Origin: Sinohyriopsis cumingii
Lineage: Eukaryota > Mollusca > Bivalvia > Unionida > Unionidae
NCBI GenBank assembly: GCA_028554795.2
Contig: CM068838.1
Location: 123,635,928 to 123,699,927, forward strand
Length of the DNA: 64,000 nucleotides
Reading direction: 5' to 3'
Part shown: in pieces, positions 23,405-36,627 of the stretch
How positions within the stretch are numbered: the stretch's first letter is position 1
Layout: each line of letters opens with the position of its first letter
Position numbers and translations under genes: made by a program
Notes under the pieces: generated by a model
What the model was told of the DNA's origin: nothing
Databases searched by the model: none
What the model saw: only the letters and a program-made list of their open reading frames with translations

Positions 23405-23479
<75 letters not shown>

Positions 23480-23962
23480 CATGCATACATACTTCATGTC
23501 CAGAGACAGTGTAAATTATGTGGTACACTATCGTGGTAGATGTCAATGCACAACAATTAGAGCTTTTTGTGGAAAACTTGAAGCAGGAATCAAGAATCAT
23601 GATGCAATTCATACCTCACATTCTTCCAGTCCAATTATATTGATGAACTATTATATTTACAACACTCCCATCAATATGATCTAGTTTTTAAATCACAATG
23701 GCATTCTTATTTCTTTAAGCTGAAGCTAAAACATACCTCAATAAACTCAGTAAAGGCGGTGATGATTGTTGTTTACGTTTTCCTGCTACAAGTACTGACC
23801 AGAACGATAGGTAAATATTAATTTAATATACAAGTCGGGCATATTCTGGCCTGAAGAGGTATGGTCTGGCCCAGGCTATTGTACACCCCGGGCATAGCTT
23901 AGCCTAGGAGACTTTATCCCCTGGGCCAAACTATACCCGGGTTTAATCCGGTATTGAGACAC
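23095..23962. mobile_element. Fold-back (inverted-repeat) element
   Basis: About 165 bp at the left (to 23,262) and 130 bp at the right (from 23,832) are made of imperfect copies of a G+C-rich word like TATACCCGGGTATAGT and CCTGGGCCAA, and the right arm is the approximate inverse of the left. The interior is A+T-rich with a (TA)n array and no transposase. This is the build of a fold-back or MITE-type non-autonomous element. Confidence 0.55.
23407..23475. repeat. (TA)n microsatellite
   Basis: About 69 bp of perfect TA repeats inside the fold-back element. Confidence 0.95.
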
Positions 23963-25194
23963 ATGCTTTCAGAATGTATGATGTTTGTTTGAGAGTTTTT
24001 ACAAAGCAGTGGGTTCAGCTCTTAATTAAGCACTTCAAACCATTACGTTGAATGCAGGATCTAATAGATAATTGTGCTTTAAATTAATATTTTGTTATCA
24101 CTTGAAGTGTCGTGATTTGGAATAAAATACAAGTATAATGCCTGCAACATTTGTTTCACTTTTCTCTGTCTACCGCATCAAATGAGCTATGTTATGTTCT
24201 TAAACAAGGTCAAATCATACGTATTTAATTTAAGGTATATTAGCAACCACCTCATGGAATAGCATATTGACAAGCATATTTCAAATATTTCATAATTATT
24301 GAATACCCAGATACGATTATTTAAATATACACTTTAAATCCACAATTTTATATCCTTTTATTCAACCGAAACTATCACCTGACTCTGAAAGACAACATTA
24401 GTCTTTGGTCATGTTCTAATTATGAAATGTTCCCCAATACCTATTTGCTAGAGAACTTCCAACTTTAGAAAAATAATTACAACATGTGTACAGCATATCA
24501 GCAAACATTTCTAATAAATATATTTTAATTGGATTCAAGAGTCAAAAGAGTTCATTGGGCAATCTATGGCACTGGCCCATAATAATACATGTTTAGACAA
24601 AACCAAGCAATTGCCGCTAGCATGTTCACATTGCTCTAAGGTGATGATGTATGTTGTTTCATATCGACATGGTAACTGGTAGATGCTGTAATTCTGTGAA
24701 TAACAAGAGGATTTGTCTTGACATCAAACTGCCTGTGTTGTCTAGTTATTTATGTCTCTATCGTTAACTTGTACATAGAAAATATACATCTATTCCATTC
24801 GATTCCTACTGGAAAACAAATACACTCTAAACCCTCAGATTTAAGTTGGAACGTTTTCAAATTATCAGCATTACTGTTAGACACATCTTACCAAACATCG
24901 ATGAACTAAGATTTACGATACAAATTGAAGTGAATATTTAATAAAATGGACTACGTCAAAAGTGTCTTGATTGCAATATGCTTCAATGTACTATTTGTAT
25001 TTTCGTTTTAAATCTTATTTATTGGAAAAACAACATAGAAATGAATAAAAGCTTGGAGGGAGAGTCATGTATATTTCAAACAAGATATATATATATAAAA
25101 GTACTTGTGAAATAACCACTGTAGAATCAATATGGTTCAAACTAAATTTTCTGAATGCCAAAATCTACCGATATATGCTCCGTTTGCTTACCTT

Positions 25195-25195
<1 letters not shown>

Positions 25196-25245
<50 letters not shown>
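25196..25245. repeat. (CT)n(CA)n microsatellite
   Basis: A CT run passes directly into a CA run, generating Leu/Ser/His-rich open frames that are artefacts. Confidence 0.95.
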
Positions 25246-25659
25246 TACACAACAGTTAATTTTAACTCGAACTACAGACGCTTTACTTTTAACAGTGGAG
25301 TTATCACCAAGTGAAACTGTAACATCGATTTTGTTTTCAATATTTTTTAAACACCTAATCGCTTATACAACTGAACGACGTTAATTAACTAATCAACTGA
25401 TCTCTACTAGTCCTCACTAACCCATTTAAAAAAAGTTGTAAACAGCAGAGTGCGAAAAGGAATATTTCAGATTCCTAAAAAAAACCAGCACCAGATTATG
25501 ACATACCTATCTGGATACACTATTTTTGTATTATTCTTATGGTCCCATATAAATCGAAAGAATCAAGGAACAAAACAACTACATTAGTATACTCGTTAAA
25601 TAGTTGAAGCGCAACGTAAGTGGGACTATTATCATAAACGTAGCGATTTTACTAATTAT

Positions 25660-25660
<1 letters not shown>

Positions 25661-25731
<71 letters not shown>

Positions 25732-25754
25732 TAGATAGATAGATAGATAGATAT
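25661..25754. repeat. (TA)n(GATA)n microsatellite
   Basis: About 68 bp of TA repeats followed by six GATA units. Confidence 0.95.
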
Positions 25755-27066
25755 AGTATTTTGCACAAAAACGGTACATGGCTACATGTCAGGTGCTCAT
25801 CAGAAACAATAACATTATGATTGACTGAGAGTTTATTACATTCTAGTAGCACGTATAGAACGGAGAAAATCAAAGTTAAATCAAGTAAAACGTGTAAGGG
25901 TTATACGAAGTGAGTACCTCTGAAAATAGAAGTGAGAATCGCGCAAACATCTAAATAATGAGAACAAATAAAAACTATACGAAGAAAAAAAAAACATTCA
26001 CACATTTCTAAACGTGATGGCGACGAAATGACACACGCCTTTTAACGTTTTCTACATATTTGTTTTTCTCCCCCAGACTAAATTTTTATTTGATTAGTCA
26101 GTACAATTATAGTGGATGTTGGCCTAGATACAAATCCAACTGTGCTCTGGCTCTATCATCCACAGTTGATACGAAATATGCCAGATTTCGACCTTGCTTC
26201 ACTGTATGTAATTAAAGTACAAGTCATCAGCTATAAATGTTTTAGCCGTAAGCATGTCTGATCCGTCTCAGTGAGCATCGTGATTTACAATTAACTGAAT
26301 TATTGCAATAGTATCTTCGTAGAAACGTATGATTATCTTCATAACAGTATTGACATCTCGACATATTACAGTATTTTGTTAATAAACCTCTATTATTATA
26401 CGCGTTACAGACAATAATGTATACCATGTACATGCTTCCAACATAAATCATACTGAATAATTTAAAAATGATTGAGATTACGGAACTAATGAGAGAGCAC
26501 AGCAAACAAGTTATCCCCTTGACCATAAAGGCAAGTTGGCATATATAATGCTAATTATAAAATATTTCAGAAACTAATTCTCATCTCTGTCTTCTTACGG
26601 TCGAGAAAACAAAATTGTCAGTATAGGTGTATCAATGATCAGTGAGCGAATCAACTAAGGCAATATATAGATAATGTACTAGTGAATTAGTTTGGAGCAA
26701 AACATAAACGGTGTTTCAACAGGGCGTGTACGAATTTCCAAACTATATGATCCTTGTTCACCTTGAGCCAAGGAGAAGGGTGAAATGCACTAAGGCAGAT
26801 TGAAGTATTAGAATACTAAGATTTTCTGTCGGGTTTCTAGATAGATGTTGTTAAAATTGCTAGATAATGTTATAGAAGTAACGGCCAACAAACATTAACA
26901 CTTCGACCAAACCCAGACTAGAAAATACTATCACTTCTAGAACGCTGATCTCAATTAGTAACATGCAACATATTTGTCAGGAATGAAAAGGAAATTCTTT
27001 GAGATTGTCTGAATAAAACCCAATGGAATAAACCTCGCAGTAGCGGGTACATTACGCCCAAAGCCA

Positions 27067-27067
27067 A

Positions 27068-27134
<67 letters not shown>
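27067..27134. repeat. (TA)n microsatellite
   Basis: About 68 bp of perfect TA repeats, 80 bp before the large minisatellite begins. Confidence 0.95.
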
Positions 27135-27136
<2 letters not shown>

Positions 27137-27210
27137 TCATCATAACTGTTGTACTTGGTAGCTATCAAATTAAATGCATCGTGACTTATGTCATTATTGT
27201 TAGTAGCTTT

Positions 27211-30133
27211 ACTTACTATGTCAATACTTATAATATCAATACTTACCATATCAATACTTACCATATCAATACTTACCATATCAATACTTACCATATCAAT
27301 ACTTGCCATATCAATACTTGCCATATCAATACTTACCATATCAATACTTACCATATCAATACTTACCATAGAAATACTTGCCATATCAATACTTGCCATA
27401 TCAATACTTACCATATCAATACTTGCCATATCAATACTTACCATATCAATACTTACCATATCAATACTTACCATATCAATACTTGCCATATCAATACTTA
27501 CCATATCAGTACTTACCATATCAATACTTACCATATCAATACTTGCCATATCAATACTTGCCATAGAAATACTTACCATATCAATACTTACCATATCAAT
27601 ACTTACCATATCAATACTTGCCATATCAATACTTGCCATATCAATACTTACAATAGAAATACTTACCATATCAATACTTACCATATCAATACTTGCCATA
27701 TCAATACTTGCCATATCAATACTTGCCATATCAATACTTACCATAGAAATACTTACCATATCAATACTTACCATATCAATACTTACCATAGAAATACTTA
27801 CCATATCAATACTTACCATATCAATACTTACCATATCAATACTTACCATAGAAATACTTACCATATCAATACTTACCATATCAATACTTGCCATATCAAT
27901 ACTTGCCATATCAATACTTACCATAGAAATACTTACCATAGAAATACTTACCATATCAATACTTACCATATCAATATTTGCCATATCAATACTTGCCATA
28001 TCAATACTTGCCATATCAATACTTACCATAGAAATACTTACCATATCAATACTTACCATATCAATACTTGCCATATCAATACTTGCCATATCAATACTTA
28101 CCATAGAAATACTTACCATATCAATACTTACCATATCAATACTTACCATAGAAATACTTGCCATATCAATACTTACCATATCAATACTTACCATAGAAAT
28201 ACTTACCATATCAATACTTACCATATCAATACTTGCCATATCAATACTTGCCATAGAAATACTTACCATATCAATACTTACCATAGAAATACTTACCATA
28301 TCAATACTTACCATATCAATACTTACCATATCAATACTTACCATATCAATACTTGCCATATCAATACTTACCATATCAATACTTACCATATCAATACTTA
28401 CCATATCAATACTTACCATATCAATACTTGCCATATCAATACTTGCCATATCAATACTTACCATAGAAATACTTACCATATCAATACTTACCATATCAAT
28501 ACTTACCATAGAAATACTTGCCATATCAATACTTACCATATCAATACTTACCATAGAAATACTTACCATATCAATACTTACCATATCAATACTTGCCATA
28601 TCAATACTTGCCATATCAATACTTGCCATATCAATACTTACCATAGAAATACTTACCATATCAATACTTACCATATCAATACTTACCATATCAATACTTG
28701 CCATATCAATACTTACCATAGAAATACTTACCATATCAATACTTACAATGTCAATACTTACCATATCAATACTTACCATATCAATACTTACCATATCAAT
28801 ACTTACCATATCAATACTTGCCATATCAATACTTACCATATCAATACTTACCATATCAATACTTACCATAGAAATACTTACCATATCAATACTTACCATA
28901 TCAATACTTACCATAGAAATACTTACCATATCAATACTTACCATAGAAATACTTGCCATATCAATACTTACCATATCAATACTTACCATAGAAATACTTA
29001 CCATATCAATACTTACCATATCAATACTTGCCATATCAATACTTGCCATATCAATACTTGCCATATCAATACTTACCATAGAAATACTTACCATATCAAT
29101 ACTTACCATATCAATACTTACCATATCAATACTTACCATATCAATACTTACCATATCAATACTTACCATATCAATACTTACCATATCAATACTTGCCATA
29201 TCAATACTTGCCATATCAATACTTACCATAGAAATACTTACCATATCAATACTTACCATATCAATACTTACCATATCAATACTTGCCATATCAATACTTG
29301 CCATATCAATATATCAATACTTGCCATATCAATACTTGCCATATCAATACTTGCCATATCAATACTTACCATATCAATACTTACCATATCAATACTTACC
29401 ATATCAATACTTACCATATCAATACTTGCCATATCAATACTTGCCATATCAATACTTACCATAGAAATACTTACCATATCAATACTTGCCATATCAATAC
29501 TTGCCATATCAATACTTACCATAGAAATACTTACCATATCAATACTTGCCATATCAATACTTGCCATATCAATACTTACCATAGAAATACTTACCATATC
29601 AATACTTACAATGTCAATACTTACCATATCAATACTTGCCATATCAATACTTACCATATCAATACTTACCATATCAATACTTGCCATATCAATACTTGCC
29701 ATATCAATACTTATCATAGAAATACTTACCATATCAATACTTGCCATATCAATACTTGCCATATCAATACTTACCATATCAATACTTACCATATCAATAC
29801 TTACAATGTCAATACTTACCATATCAATACTTGCCATATCAATACTTACCATAGAAATACTTACCATATCAATACTTGCCATATCAATACTTGCCATATC
29901 AATACTTACCATAGAAATACTTACCATATCAATACTTACAATGTCAATACTTACCATATCAATACTTACCATATCAATACTTACCATATCAATACTTACA
30001 ATGTGAATACTTACTATATCAATACTTACTATGTCATTACTTACATGTCAATACTTACCATATCAATACTTACCATATCAATACTTACCATATCAATACA
30101 TACAATGTCAATACTTACAATATCATCAATAGC
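27211..30133. repeat. 15-bp minisatellite, about 195 units
   Basis: The unit is ACTTACCATATCAAT. Main variants are ACTTGCCATATCAAT and ACTTACCATAGAAAT, with rarer ACAATG, ACTTGCCATAGAAAT and single-base forms. The array stays in perfect 15-bp register to about 29,310, where ATATCA is inserted, then continues to about 30,133 with more degenerate edge units. Because 15 is divisible by three and the unit lacks stops in all plus-strand frames and one minus-strand frame, very long spurious open frames result (repeats of YHINT, PYQYL, ISILT or MVSID). There is no start context, splice signal or codon bias for a protein. Confidence 0.95.
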
Positions 30134-33100
30134 ATCAAAAAGCATAGGATAGAGTCACGTGGTCTTTTTAAATTTACCAAAAACTCAGTACTTTTCTGAT
30201 ACAGTTGTAACATTTGATTGGTTTTCTTTTGCCAAGTCATTCTTAGCTGAGTTTGATCCAACTAAAAAGAATTCCAATGTATGTAGGTACCGTAAATATT
30301 AATCGATACAATGGCGATCGCATTTAAACACTGGATCTAGTGGCTGACCCATTTAATGCATGAAATAGAGTCACTGCATTCACAACCATTAGTTGCATCA
30401 GATTCATCCTGATTTGTTTGCTTACATTTTTTCATAAACTTGTTGTTATTGGTTCTCTTTGTTTTCTTTCTTTGCTTTTCAACAGTAAATTGTATATTTT
30501 ATCCTTTGGTCCACTATTATTGATTAATTCGTTAAAAATATTTTGTCTGGTAATATCCCTTGTGCTCCCTGCTAACCAGCCTAAACTGACTAAATGAAAA
30601 CATAATAATTATCCTAGTAACGACTTCAAAATCGCCTTTTCTAGTGAATCTATTGATATGTTAGCCTTTTTAGAAGCACATGGTAGCTAACTGTAAAAGT
30701 TAGCCATACATGGTAAATAGAGTTAATGATATTGTTGGTCTTATGTAGTATATATTACCATCAAATTCATGAATTTCTTGAAATTGAAATGTTCAAGTAA
30801 TTTTTCTCCATGCTTGCATTAGTTCTGGAAAATTGATTTGCCAGTTACTCGATAAGCTACTTAATGAGTAAACGTATAATGTACAACAGTAATAAAAGCA
30901 GAGCTCAATCGATCTGATATTGAATACCTCATTCCCAATCCCAAGGCAGCAATTGTAGCATCTATGAAGTAGGACATTTACCTCGAGTATGTTTTGGAGC
31001 ATATTCCTTGCTCTTCTTTCACAAATATTGATTCATCATATCCTTGCTTTCCTTCTGGATCTTGCTTCTAACTTTTCTGCTTTGGCTTTGTCCACTTTCA
31101 ACCTGAACCCTACGTGATCTTTCTTCTTTTGTGATGTTATCTTCTCTCCTGATTAAAGAATGTGCTAACTTCTCTTTCGCACCAGGCCTAGTAGTATCTT
31201 CCCTTTTACTGTTACTGATTTATTTGCTTTTTGTCATTGCGCACTTTGCTGCTATCAGCAATTTTATTTATTGTGTTACATAATTACAGATTACTATAAA
31301 TATGATTTGCTATTAATTGTAATATATTTATGTCATGTTTCAACTAAACTATTTTTGAACATAAATATATTTTAATCATGTTTGAAAATTACAATAGCAA
31401 AGTGAGAACCTTCAAAAGAAATAGATGTAAACAATTAATTTCATAAAGAGGAAAAGGCATGCCTTATATCCAACAAAATTGAAATACATTACTGAGTTCA
31501 ACAAAAGATGTTGCAAAACACGTATGATATATACCTAAAAAATGGTAGAGGTAACAAAGCGACACGTATGAATATGTACCTGAAAAAAGGTAAAGGTAAC
31601 AAAGCAACGAATGTGCAAGAAAATACATAATTTATTTTTCACTTCTGTCTCATACACTCTCTTGTTTCTTCTTCTGACGAAGATGTCGACATTATCCTTT
31701 TTATGTAAGATTTCATTTCTTTCTCATCTGGGAGTAGGTGAAGATGTCTACTAGTCAGTAATGACAAAATATCCCAATGTTTAGCTAAACGAGGAGGGAG
31801 TCCCTTTTCTTTCATTGTTTGGAAAAATGCTTGTTTGGATGATGGCATGAATTTTGTGACATCTTAGTTTCAAGAGGTGAATCTTATCCAGCAAATCGTC
31901 TTTTCTATAGTGGAATTTGTCTCTACGGATTGTGGGATGCCGTATCAGCTTAATTGTAGGTAATATTGTTTTCCTAACGGACTTTGTAACATGCCTGTTC
32001 TTTCTTGTACTTCTTCCTTAGGAGATTGCACTTTTTACTGCAGCAGCGGTACCGAGAGAAAGTAGAAGTTTCTTTAGAAATGGGTTTTCAAATTGGGAAA
32101 TACTGGTCATAAATAAGGTTTTGCAGGCATTATAATTTAGTGAGGAATATCAAAGTGGAAGGAGAGATCGTCAATGATCAACATTTTATTGAGTACTTGC
32201 GCGCACTTGAAAAATTCTGTCGTTCAGGCAGAAGATATTTCTTCTTTGGGATTTTCTTCTTTTCTATTCGGACTGTCTTTTCGGTGTTTTGGCTCTTATT
32301 ACTTTTGGATCCCATTTTAAAAGGTGAAACACTAATAATCCTCCTAAAGATTAGCTTCCATCTTGTTTCAAAATGATTTCTTTTTTCATTCTTGGATCGG
32401 TCAGTTGTGAAAAAGCAACTCAATGTTCTCAACTAAAAACGTTTCAGTAAAGAAACTTTAAATGGGGATATAAACATAAGTAACAGCAGCAGAAGAACAT
32501 ATGCCTTCGAAGAAATGCAGAAAGGAAAGAAAGTTCAGAAGAAGTAGCAAATGGATTATTTTGATGTGTTTTTAATTTCATTGTGATTCTAACATGAGAT
32601 CGAACCAAAGACCGTTAGTTTATATTTGTCTTGATTTGCTCTTTCGGTATGAATAATATACGCAAACACACTTTTCAGTTCAAAATAAGAGATGAATCGT
32701 TTGATCTGGGATGGATAGTGAATATAGGGTGTTTGATAGTAGATGACTGGGTGTCAGTTACTCTACCCGCTTCTTTGGTTGCTAATTATGGGGTGTTGGT
32801 CGCTGCAATCGGCATGAAATAGTTACTTGTTTATATATATATCTATCACAATAATATACAATATTTTTTGTTAACATATTCCATTTTATTCTTACAATTT
32901 GAAAGTGTTTTGCAAGCTTTAAAGTGTCAGGACATTGTTTATTATTCACTAAGATCTGTATAAATTGTTTTTTATTATTTGTAAAAAAAACAACATTTTA
33001 AACGTTTTACAGTTTGTAAATATTCGTTTAACAATATAATCTCCGCTTCCGTATTATTTTAGAAGTTTTGGTAATACTTTCAGAATCAGCCAAATGTTTC

Positions 33101-33567
33101 ATATTTTTCAGGATGGTTTTAGCCTGTGATAAATTCTGTATAAGTTTTTGAATTTTACCATCTTAATAAAATGTTCTAGACATTTTTACACTTTCCGCTA
33201 AAGTCCTTGAAAGTTTCTGATTGTTTTTGCTACTTTCTTTCTTGGCGATTTGAGAAATATTATGCGTTATTCCCTTGATTAAAGCTATTTATAACATCAG
33301 TACAATAGATGTAATTTTACTGACACCTCTGACATGATCTGTGGTATTGGAAATACTTTACAGACGAATCTTGAATATATGCATATAAGTATTAGGTAGC
33401 ATTTGACTACACACACCAGTCAATACACACAACGGTTTGGATAATACGTGTTCATTAGTAGTCACTAGACACGAATTGTTGAGGGAATAGTGTAGGAGTT
33501 GGATAGTAGATTGTGGCGTTTTGGTCGTGCTGGACAGTAAAGGTTGGGTATCGATTCCAAGACACGG
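30134..33567. other. Non-coding spacer
   Basis: No supported gene. Weak coding-like scraps occur on the minus strand at 31,639-31,848 (LAKHWDILSLLTSRHLHLLP) and near 31,020-31,190, with no family recognised. From about 32,700 and again at 33,430-33,560 there are loose repeats of GTTGGATAGTAGATGA-like words, which continue on the other side of the hAT element. Confidence 0.4.
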
Positions 33568-33575
33568 CATATTAG

Positions 33576-36500
33576 TAGTACCGGATTTACCATTGTGCTT
33601 AGGTTTGCTTAAGCACAGGGCCCTGTTGGCCAGAGGGCCCTATCTTCCAGGCCAAAAAAAATTTACGATGAATTTTTCAAATGTTTTTCAAAAGTCAAAA
33701 CGTCTAAATATTTTTCCTAAAAGTGATAAAAGTGAAATTGGTCTGTAGTGTTTGGGTGCAGTACCACCTGTGGCGGGTTTTCTGAGTGGTCTGATTAATT
33801 CCGGCTGAACCTGGTGTGGTGTCTTTGTGATTTTGTATTGCTTCTTGTATATCAGATCTAGTGATTGGGTCTGTTAGTATTTTGTCTGTCTTGTGTGCTG
33901 AGGATAGTTGATTTGTATGTTTGGTTATGTTGTTATGTTGTTCTTGTGTGAAGTATAGCCGGAGTAGATAGTTATTTATAGAAATCTGCTAGTAAGTTGG
34001 CTTGTATCAGTGGCACCCAGGAACATTTGTCAGTAACTCCAAGTACATGTAGATCCACAGACACGGAAGCTTTAGTTTCCCCCACCAAATGTACAGAAGC
34101 GAGTGTTGGCTCTTCTACTGATTTCATTGTCAAGAATATATAGGTTTATGGACCACATTGAGCAATGAAGAAATTTCATACTGGATTGAGAAAGGCCATT
34201 TGGAATGTCAACACTGGGATAGACCTTTCACAACTTCGAAGCGAATCTACAAAAACCAAACTCGTTCATGCTCAAGAAGTTTATTCTTCTCCACTAAAAT
34301 AAATGGAGAAACCTACCTCCGGGAATGGCTAGTATATTCTCCAACAGAATTAAAAGTCTACTGTTTTGTGTGCAAACGTTTCTCAAAATTCTCTAAGAAT
34401 GTGTTTCCAACTACAGCTCTAGCTTTTTCAAGATTTGATACCTGGTCTCATCCTCAAATTATTAAGACCCATGAAAATTCAAAAAGTCATATGGACTCTA
34501 TGTTGACCTACTTAACAAAAAAACGTGGTCAGGCGCTTACAACAAAACTTGATGAGCAAGTCAAAACAGAGCAGGAATACTGGAGGCATGTACTTCAACG
34601 AGTGTTGGCAGTGATTTGTCTGTTGGCAGAACGTGGATTGACTTTTAGAGATGACGAAACCTTCGGCTCACCAAACAACGGAAACTTTCTCGGTTTGCTG
34701 GAACTTATTGCCAAATTTGATCCCTTCTTATGTACCCACATATACCAGTATGGAAATAAAGGATCTGGCCATCCATCATACCTATCCAAAACCATATGTG
34801 AAGAAGTTTTCCAGCTAATGGCTAAAAAAGTTCTTGACGAAATAGTGAAATAAATCAAAGAAGCAGGGTATGTTAGTGTATCGGACGATTCAACACCTGA
34901 TGCTTCCAATGTTGATCAACTCACTGTAATTGTTAGATATGTTTCTCCCCTTCATGGAATACCAGTTGAACGATTTTTGACATATTTTGAACTCAAGAAT
35001 GATACAGGTGAAGGAATGGCTGAATTGATACTGAACTTCTTTGAAGAACTTGAAATTGATTTCAGTAAATGCAGGGGTCATTCATATGACAATGCATCTA
35101 ACATGGCTGGAAAGTATAATGGCGAAAATTCTGGAAAAGATTATTTTGCAAAATTAATTCCCTGTGCTGGACTTTCCTTAAATCTGGTTGGAAGAGCTGC
35201 AGTTGACTCTTGCCTGGATGCAGTGAATTTCTTTGGCGTGGTCAATGAACTTAATTGCTTTTTCTCAGCCTCTACAAGACGGTGGGCAGTGTTGAAAAAC
35301 TTCTTGCCACCACAGTCAAATGTTCTGCAACATTTATCTGACACAAGATGGGAGGCCCATGCCAGAGCTACGACAGCCATCAGTGAACGTTATGCTCACA
35401 TTCTTGAAGCACTCAGTCACATCCACGATGATAATACTAGACGACAAGCTCAAAATCTGTTGCATAAAATGGAAGAATTTGAATTTGTGTTCATGCTTCA
35501 CCTATGGACAGGACAGGTTTGCTTGAGCAGTTTCACAAAGTAAGTAATGCCCGTCAAAGAACACAGATTTCATTGACCACGGGTGAAAACCTATACAGTT
35601 CACTTCTGCAATGTATTTCCAACACACGGGAAAACTTTGATGAGATTGAGGAGCAAGCAAAAACTAATATACCTGATGTAGAGTACAGAACTCTCCAAAG
35701 AAGGCGTAGAGTACGAAAACGACAACACATTGATGGCAGTGCAACTGAAGCCTTGGATGAAATTGAAATTCCTCCAAGAGATAAGTTTAGGATATATTCA
35801 TTTATCCCTGTAATTGATGCTCTTCACTCAAATTTAGAAAGAAGAGCTATTGTGTATAGGAGTGTTGCTGACAATCTTTCGTTCTTAATTGATCTGCAAG
35901 TAATGAGGGAACAAATTTTCCATGGTGCCAAGAGACTAGAACAAGAATATCCAAAGGATCTTGATCTCAATCTTGTTGATGAACTATTGACTTTCCACTT
36001 GTATATCAAACAGGCTCATGCAGAAAGAGAAAGTTTCAGCCACCAAGACATGTACCAGACAATAAAATAGGAGAAAATCCAGGCTGCTTTCCCAAATGTG
36101 GAAACAATTTTTAGATTGTTCCTGTGTTTGATGGTCACTAACTGTTCTGGAGAGAGATCATTTTCTAGGCTGAAAAGGATCAAAAGTGACCTTCGTTCAA
36201 CAATGTCACAAGAGCGGCTGTCTGGTCTGAGTATTCTCGGTAAAGAGAATGATAAACTGCGACTTATTGACTTTGATGAAATCATTGATGAGTTTGCAAT
36301 CAGGAAAGCTCGAAGGAAGATGTTCTGACAATAAATAGCCTACTGTTAAAATGTAAACAGGCCTTAACAGGGTAATACAAAAACATGGCAATTTGATTAT
36401 TTGTCTGTTTTGTGTAAACAGTAAACGTCTTCATCAATCATCATTGCAAAAATAATGATTGATCAGGTAACACGTAATATTTTAACTCCTCTTAAACTTT

Positions 36501-36619
36501 CTGAGTATGTATGCCTAACTATCTGTGTAGGCCTACCGGGCCTACCTCTTTCAGGGCCCAAGTAAGGGGCCTCATAACTTAACTAGCGCAGGGCCTCATT
36601 TGTCCTAAATCAAGTACTG
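33576..36619 (+). mobile_element. hAT transposon with TIRs and 8-bp target duplication
   Basis: The left end begins TAGTACCGGATTTACC and the right end, inverted, begins CAGTACTTGATTTAGG, an imperfect terminal inverted repeat. Both ends are flanked by the identical octamer CATATTAG (33,568-33,575 and 36,620-36,627), the 8-bp duplication expected of hAT elements. G+C-rich subterminal words (AGGGCCC, AGGCCT, GGGCCTC) lie inside both ends. The body encodes a ZMYM1-like hAT transposase. Total length is 3,044 bp. Confidence 0.85.
34158..36328 (+). pseudogene. hAT transposase (ZMYM1-like), disrupted
   Basis: The N-terminal part has a TTF-type zinc finger (VYCFVCKRFS ... IKTHENSKSH). Catalytic-domain blocks follow: YVSVSDDSTPDASNVDQLTV, RGHSYDNASNMAGKYNG and LSDTRWEAHARAT. 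The C-terminal hAT dimerisation block is CSGERSFSRLKRIKSDLRST. An in-frame TAA at 34,851-34,853 splits the frame just before the first catalytic Asp region, a frameshift lies near 35,510-35,540, and another TAA at 36,068-36,070 precedes the dimerisation domain. Otherwise nearly the whole protein can be followed, so inactivation seems recent relative to other elements in the window. Confidence 0.85.
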
Positions 36620-36627
36620 CATATTAG

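Larger units (their letters stand above)
23963..27066. other. Non-coding spacer with simple repeats
   Basis: No supported gene. It contains the microsatellites listed separately at 25.2 and 25.66 kb. Confidence 0.5.

Noticed and set aside
27211..30133. CRISPR-like array
   Set aside because: Units are contiguous with no unique spacers, and the setting is a eukaryotic genome.
27052..30152. Open frames of 239 to 941 codons on both strands
   Set aside because: They are produced by a stop-free 15-bp tandem repeat whose length is a multiple of three; the peptides are pure pentamer repeats with no gene signals.
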